From positions 248,001 to 312,000 of the forward strand of contig JAIPIF010000001.1 of assembly GCA_021734785.1 (NCBI GenBank): a stretch of 64,000 nt of DNA, written 5' to 3'. Source of the stretch: Candidatus Altimarinota bacterium (lineage in GTDB: Bacteria > Patescibacteriota > Gracilibacteria > UBA4473). A program made the translations under genes and the position numbers. The notes beneath the pieces are model-generated. The model did not search any database and was not told where the DNA came from. It worked only from the letters and a program-made list of their open reading frames with translations. Of the stretch, positions 60,850-64,000 are shown in pieces (position 1 is the stretch's first letter; every line of letters begins with the position of its first letter).

Positions 60850-60930
60850 TTAAAAAATTTAAGTTACAAACAGACTAAAGCAAAATATAAAGAATTTTTC
60901 CATTGAAATTTTTCTTATCTCTGCAAAAAT

Positions 60931-61380
60931 ATGCGCGACATGACACAGCAGACCCTCATTTTCATCAAACCCGACGCGGTGGATCGCGCCGAGGAAATTT
61001 TCTCACTTCTTGACCAGCACGGGACACGCGTGCAGACCGTTGCCCTTGACTCCACGCCCCGCGAGGACATGGAGGCTCACTACGCTCCGCATCGCGAGAA
61101 GTTTTTCTTTGACTACGTGGTGGGAGAGTTTGTCGGCCAGCCGTTGGTGCTCGCACTGTACGAGGGGGAGGACGTGATCGAAAAAATGAAAACCGCCATC
61201 GGCCCGACCGATCCGGCAAAAGCTCCTGACGACACCATTCGTGGGAAATTTAGCGATGATTCCTTGGACACAGCGGTTTCGGAGAAACGTGGTGTCCGCA
61301 ATGCCATTCACCGTTCGGATTCGCCCGAGGAATTTGCCCGGGAGTGGGGCGTGTGGAAAAAATATTTCACCGCGGAATAA
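60931..61380 (+). CDS. ndk: Nucleoside diphosphate kinase
   Basis: A 149-residue Ndk that balances nucleoside triphosphate pools by phosphate transfer through a histidine. Motifs are TLIFIKPDAVDRA, HYAPHREKFFFDYVVGEFVG, LALYEGEDVIEKMKTAIGPT, TIRGKFS and the active-site loop RNAIHRSDSPEEF with the catalytic His. Family members usually have N-x-x-H-x-SDS, matched here. The start is either ATG 60931 or ATG 60940; the second lies 7 bases from an AAATAT that could be a -10. Composition returns to the balanced background of the chromosome, unlike the AT-rich gene before it. Confidence 0.92.
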   Translation: MRDMTQQTLIFIKPDAVDRAEEIFSLLDQHGTRVQTVALDSTPREDMEAHYAPHREKFFFDYVVGEFVGQPLVLALYEGEDVIEKMKTAIGPTDPAKAPDDTIRGKFSDDSLDTAVSEKRGVRNAIHRSDSPEEFAREWGVWKKYFTAE

Positions 61381-61393
61381 AAATCGGTACGAT
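61365..61393 (+). promoter_or_regulatory. Promoter of the Memo-AMMECR1 lipoprotein gene
   Basis: TTTCAC (61365-61370), 17-bp spacer, TACGAT (61388-61393), 7 bases before the ATG. The -35 overlaps the 3' end of ndk. Confidence 0.6.
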
Positions 61394-61400
61394 CCGCGTG

Positions 61401-62900
61401 ATGAAACGCCTGATTTTTTTTGCGCTCTTGCTCGGACTCGTTGGTTGTTCGGACTCGCCGCAGACGGGTGTTTTGCCTTCTTCATCTTCTCCGATCATGT
61501 CTCCATCCTCCGTCCGTCTCCCCGCTGTCGCTGGTCAATTTTATCCCGGCAACGCCGCACAGATTCGTTCGACCTTGCAGGGGTTTCTCGCCCCGCTTGC
61601 TCCCCAAAAACTGAGTGCGCCGCAGGCGATCCTGGTCCCGCATGCGGGGTGGTCGTTTTCGGGCCCGACGGCGGCACAGGCTTTCGTCGAAACTGCGCAG
61701 CGGGACTATGATCGCGTGATTGTTTTGTCCCCGTCACACCACAGCTTTTTTGCCGGGGCATCCATTCCCGACGTGGATTTGTACCGCACACCGCTGGGCG
61801 ACATTCCGCTGGATCCAGCGATTTCCAAACTGCGAAAAGACGAATACTTTTCTGCGCTCCCCGAGGCACACACGCACGAACACGGGATTGAGGTCGAGCT
61901 GCCGTTTCTCCAGTTTCTCCAGTCCGATTTTACGCTGGTCCCGGTGGTGGTGGGGAGTGACAATTCTTTTGCCGATCTCGAACATATCGCCGACGCGCTG
62001 CGCCCGCTTGTGAATGACACAACGCTTGTCGTCATCAGCACGGACTTTACGCATTTCGGTCAAAACTACGGGTACACGCCGTGGTCGGAAAACATCCCCG
62101 AACACATTGCCGCGGTGGATCAGCAGGCATTCGATTTTCTCACGCGAAAAGACGCCGAAGGATTTTTTAATTTCATCCAGGATTCGGAGGTCACGATCGA
62201 TGGGGGATCGGTGGTGCCGGTGGGACTTTTGCTTTTTCCCGAAGCGGAAGTTTCCCGTCTCTCGTACACCACTTCCGGAGAGATTCTCGAAGACGGGGAG
62301 ACGTCCGTGAGCTATGCCGCGTTTCGATTTTCCGAGCCGGCCGATCTCTCGCTTTCTGATGCCCAAAAAGCAGCGCTCCTGGATCTGGCACAAAAGAGTC
62401 TTGACTCCGCTGTCCGCGGGACGGACTTTCGCCTGCCCGATCCGCCCGATCCTCGTTTGTCCGTTCGTCAGGGAGCCTTTGTCACACTTGAAAAAGACGG
62501 GGAGCTCCGTGGCTGCATCGGACATATTTCTCCCGTGACCTCTTTGTGGCAGGCCGTTGCCCAAAACGCTGCCGCGGCAGCATTGCACGACGATCGATTC
62601 TCGCCGGTTTCTGCCGATGAGCTGGAGTCGCTCTCCCTCGAAGTTTCCGTCCTCTCGGTGCCCGAAAAAATGGAGGGATCGCCTGAAGAGCGGTTGGCAC
62701 GCTTGGCCCCCGGGCAAGATGGGCTCGTGCTGCGCCAGGGGACTCATTCATCGACCTTTCTCCCGCAGGTCTGGGAGCAGCTTCCCGAAAAAAAAGAATT
62801 TCTCTCGCATCTTTCTCAAAAAGCCGGACTCTCCACTGCCGCGTGGAACGATCCTGAAACCGTCTGGTACCGGTATCGTGCGGATCATTTTACGAAATGA
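61401..62900 (+). CDS. Lipoprotein fusing Memo-like and AMMECR1 domains
   Basis: A 499-residue protein. It opens with a lipoprotein signal (MKRLIFFALLLGLVGCSDS; lipobox LVGC). Residues about 38-310 are a Memo-like domain: RLPAVAGQFYPGN, ILVPHAGWSFSG, VIVLSPSHHSFF, EHGIEVELPFLQFL and VVISTDFTHFG carry the conserved His/Asp/Glu pocket related to extradiol dioxygenases. Residues about 318-499 are an AMMECR1 domain with QGAFVTLEKDGELRGCIGHI and DDRFSPVSADELESLSLEVS. These correspond to AmmeMemoRadiSam system proteins B and A fused in one chain. Both are usually cytoplasmic, so the lipid anchor is unusual. The radical SAM partner is not in the window. The biochemical role of the system is unknown. 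Confidence 0.88.
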   Translation: MKRLIFFALLLGLVGCSDSPQTGVLPSSSSPIMSPSSVRLPAVAGQFYPGNAAQIRSTLQGFLAPLAPQKLSAPQAILVPHAGWSFSGPTAAQAFVETAQRDYDRVIVLSPSHHSFFAGASIPDVDLYRTPLGDIPLDPAISKLRKDEYFSALPEAHTHEHGIEVELPFLQFLQSDFTLVPVVVGSDNSFADLEHIADALRPLVNDTTLVVISTDFTHFGQNYGYTPWSENIPEHIAAVDQQAFDFLTRKDAEGFFNFIQDSEVTIDGGSVVPVGLLLFPEAEVSRLSYTTSGEILEDGETSVSYAAFRFSEPADLSLSDAQKAALLDLAQKSLDSAVRGTDFRLPDPPDPRLSVRQGAFVTLEKDGELRGCIGHISPVTSLWQAVAQNAAAAALHDDRFSPVSADELESLSLEVSVLSVPEKMEGSPEERLARLAPGQDGLVLRQGTHSSTFLPQVWEQLPEKKEFLSHLSQKAGLSTAAWNDPETVWYRYRADHFTK

Positions 62901-62919
62901 GAAAATGTTGCAAAATTGG

Positions 62920-62952
62920 TTGACAAATTTTAACAAAAAAAGTATTTACACT
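62920..62952 (+). promoter_or_regulatory. Promoter of the aminotransferase gene
   Basis: Consensus TTGACA (62920-62925) with TATTTA at 17 bp (62943-62948) or TACACT at 21 bp (62947-62952). The ATG is 9 or 5 bases further on. Confidence 0.55.
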
Positions 62953-62957
62953 ACGAA

Positions 62958-64000
62958 ATGGCACTTGAAAAACCAATTAACCTCAAACGAGGAGCACCAG
63001 AGCTCTCAACAATTGACGCAGATCTTGTTTTGGGAAACAAGCCAGGATTGACCAACGTCAATGAATTGGTGGAAGAAAACCCCTTTCTTTTGGGATATCA
63101 GGGATCTGATCAATCGCGTCCTGGCATTAATCCAAAACTCAAAGGGAAAAACTTTTTGGGATTGGATTCTTTTCGGGAAACGCTGGCGGAACTCCACAAT
63201 GTCAAGCCAGAACAAATTGTGGTCGCCGGGGGAGGGATGGATGCCATGTCGTTGGTATTTGATGCGATCAACAGACAGCTCGGGGAAGGACGAGAATTTC
63301 GCCTCGGGAAAATGGCCGTAGAGCAACCGACTTATGATCGTATTCTGGAAAATGCCAAAAATCGTCGATTTGCTACTCGGGGAGTTCGTCTCGATACAAA
63401 AACAGGGTTGGATCTGACAGAATTGGAGGAATTGCTTAAAAGAACACAGATTGATCTCTTTTATGGTATTGATCCAGGGCAAAATCCTTCTTCGTACAGC
63501 TATGCTCCAGAAGAACGACAAGAAATCGAACAAAAAATGGCTGAATACGGGGGACTTGTCCTGTGGGATCGTGCGTATGAAAATCTCCGCTACGGAGAAA
63601 GCGAACAGAATGGGACACCTCACTATTTTCAAGGACCCATCCCGGATAACGTGATTATCGCACGAAACTATACCAAGGAACTGGCTGCAGGATCGGCAAA
63701 GCTGGGATATTTAATCCTTCCCGATGATCCCGGAATTTTAAAATTATTCGATACCGTTGTCTCCAATGCCCGGCTCAATGCAACAAGCTATCTTGTTTCG
63801 GCGTTGGTCAACCAGATTATTGATCCCAAAAACGAAGAACAGTTTCATTATTACTCTCAGCATCTCAAAAAATTACGGGAGCGGTTTCAACCCCGATTAA
63901 AAAAATTCTTAGAGGAAATGCAATCACAGTTTCCAGAAGCAAGAGTCAATCAAAACTGCGATTCAGGATATTTTATGCAGACATTTTACCCGGATATTCC
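62958..64000 (+). CDS. PLP-dependent aminotransferase, class I/II fold (partial)
   Basis: An open frame of 347 complete codons from ATG 62958 that runs off the end of the window. It looks like a fold-type I aminotransferase: VVAGGGMDAMSLVFDAIN (cofactor phosphate loop), YGIDPGQNPSSYSYAPEERQ (counterpart of the family's PxNPTG segment), LVLWDRAYENLRYG (Asp and Tyr contacting PLP) and IIARNYTKELAAGSAKLGY with the likely Schiff-base Lys. The DPGQNPSS version of the NPTG motif is unusual, so this may be a divergent amino acid aminotransferase or a related C-S lyase or decarboxylase. The substrate is unknown. A strong TTGACA promoter precedes it. Confidence 0.8.
   Translation, partial: MALEKPINLKRGAPELSTIDADLVLGNKPGLTNVNELVEENPFLLGYQGSDQSRPGINPKLKGKNFLGLDSFRETLAELHNVKPEQIVVAGGGMDAMSLVFDAINRQLGEGREFRLGKMAVEQPTYDRILENAKNRRFATRGVRLDTKTGLDLTELEELLKRTQIDLFYGIDPGQNPSSYSYAPEERQEIEQKMAEYGGLVLWDRAYENLRYGESEQNGTPHYFQGPIPDNVIIARNYTKELAAGSAKLGYLILPDDPGILKLFDTVVSNARLNATSYLVSALVNQIIDPKNEEQFHYYSQHLKKLRERFQPRLKKFLEEMQSQFPEARVNQNCDSGYFMQTFYPDI

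Noticed and set aside
59290-60930. Direct-repeat att sites bounding the reverse transcriptase
   Set aside because: I could not find a second copy of the tmRNA 3' end between the RT gene and ndk; only the terminator hairpin is present, and no integrase gene is seen.
1-64000. UGA recoded as glycine, as in Gracilibacteria/Absconditabacteria
   Set aside because: TGA ends many genes exactly where the next begins (ATGA overlaps at 1721, 19443, 27593, 34463), so it works as a stop.

Overview
This window looks like part of a bacterial chromosome of the Candidate Phyla Radiation (Patescibacteria), possibly Peregrinibacteria-like. That placement is an inference from three things: surface proteins built of VirB2-like pilin hairpins fused to PKD arrays, a VirD4-family ATPase beside a giant DUF11 protein, and start codons with almost no Shine-Dalgarno sequences. 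TGA acts as an ordinary stop (several gene pairs overlap as ATGA), which argues against the UGA-recoding Gracilibacteria/Absconditabacteria. There is no rRNA, CRISPR array or insertion sequence. Most of the DNA has balanced base composition; the reverse transcriptase gene near 60 kb is clearly AT-rich.

Layout. 0-6.4 kb: RND export pair and a flavin oxidoreductase. 6.4-11.4 kb: tRNA-Gly and tRNA-Gln, a TrmB regulator divergent from glutamine synthetase, a DUF5320-DUF134 pair, a sugar isomerase-like protein with a TsaB-like protein, and a small P-loop kinase. 11.4-18.8 kb: class A penicillin-binding protein, ribulose-phosphate epimerase, a repeat-containing lytic transglycosylase and a LAS-type carboxypeptidase. 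18.8-26.4 kb: riboflavin synthase and RibD, GMP synthase, guanine deaminase-like protein, HAD phosphatase, DMT transporter, nucleotidyltransferase and a secreted zincin. 26.5-37 kb: four-gene surface operon (two VirB2-like pilin-hairpin proteins, two PKD proteins, one vWA-SLH protein). 37.4-47.5 kb: pyrE, then an operon of a small membrane protein, a 2061-residue DUF11 protein and a VirD4-like ATPase. 47.6-58.8 kb: DnaJ, two tiny genes with strong promoters, an amidase-SpoIID fusion, transketolase, an FtsI-type PBP and a RelA/SpoT protein. 58.8-64 kb: tmRNA, an AT-rich Abi/UG-type reverse transcriptase directly at its 3' end, Ndk, a Memo-AMMECR1 lipoprotein and a truncated aminotransferase.

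The genes fall into a few jobs: envelope building and remodelling (two PBPs, lytic transglycosylase, LAS peptidase, amidase-SpoIID), a large surface/T4SS-like apparatus (26.5-47.5 kb), nucleotide and cofactor metabolism (GuaA, deaminase, PyrE, Ndk, RibE/RibD), the non-oxidative pentose phosphate pathway (Rpe, transketolase), and stress or translation rescue (RelA/SpoT, tmRNA, DnaJ).

The most striking regulatory pattern is that first genes of transcription units usually have a recognisable -10 (TACAAT, TACACT, TATACT, TACGAT) ending only 6-9 bases before the start codon, often with a -35 at 16-17 bp. This predicts mostly leaderless mRNAs. The best candidates for new biology are the surface/T4SS-like locus, the ssrA-linked reverse transcriptase, the secreted Memo-AMMECR1 fusion, and a 42-bp promoter-bearing repeat shared exactly by pyrE and transketolase.
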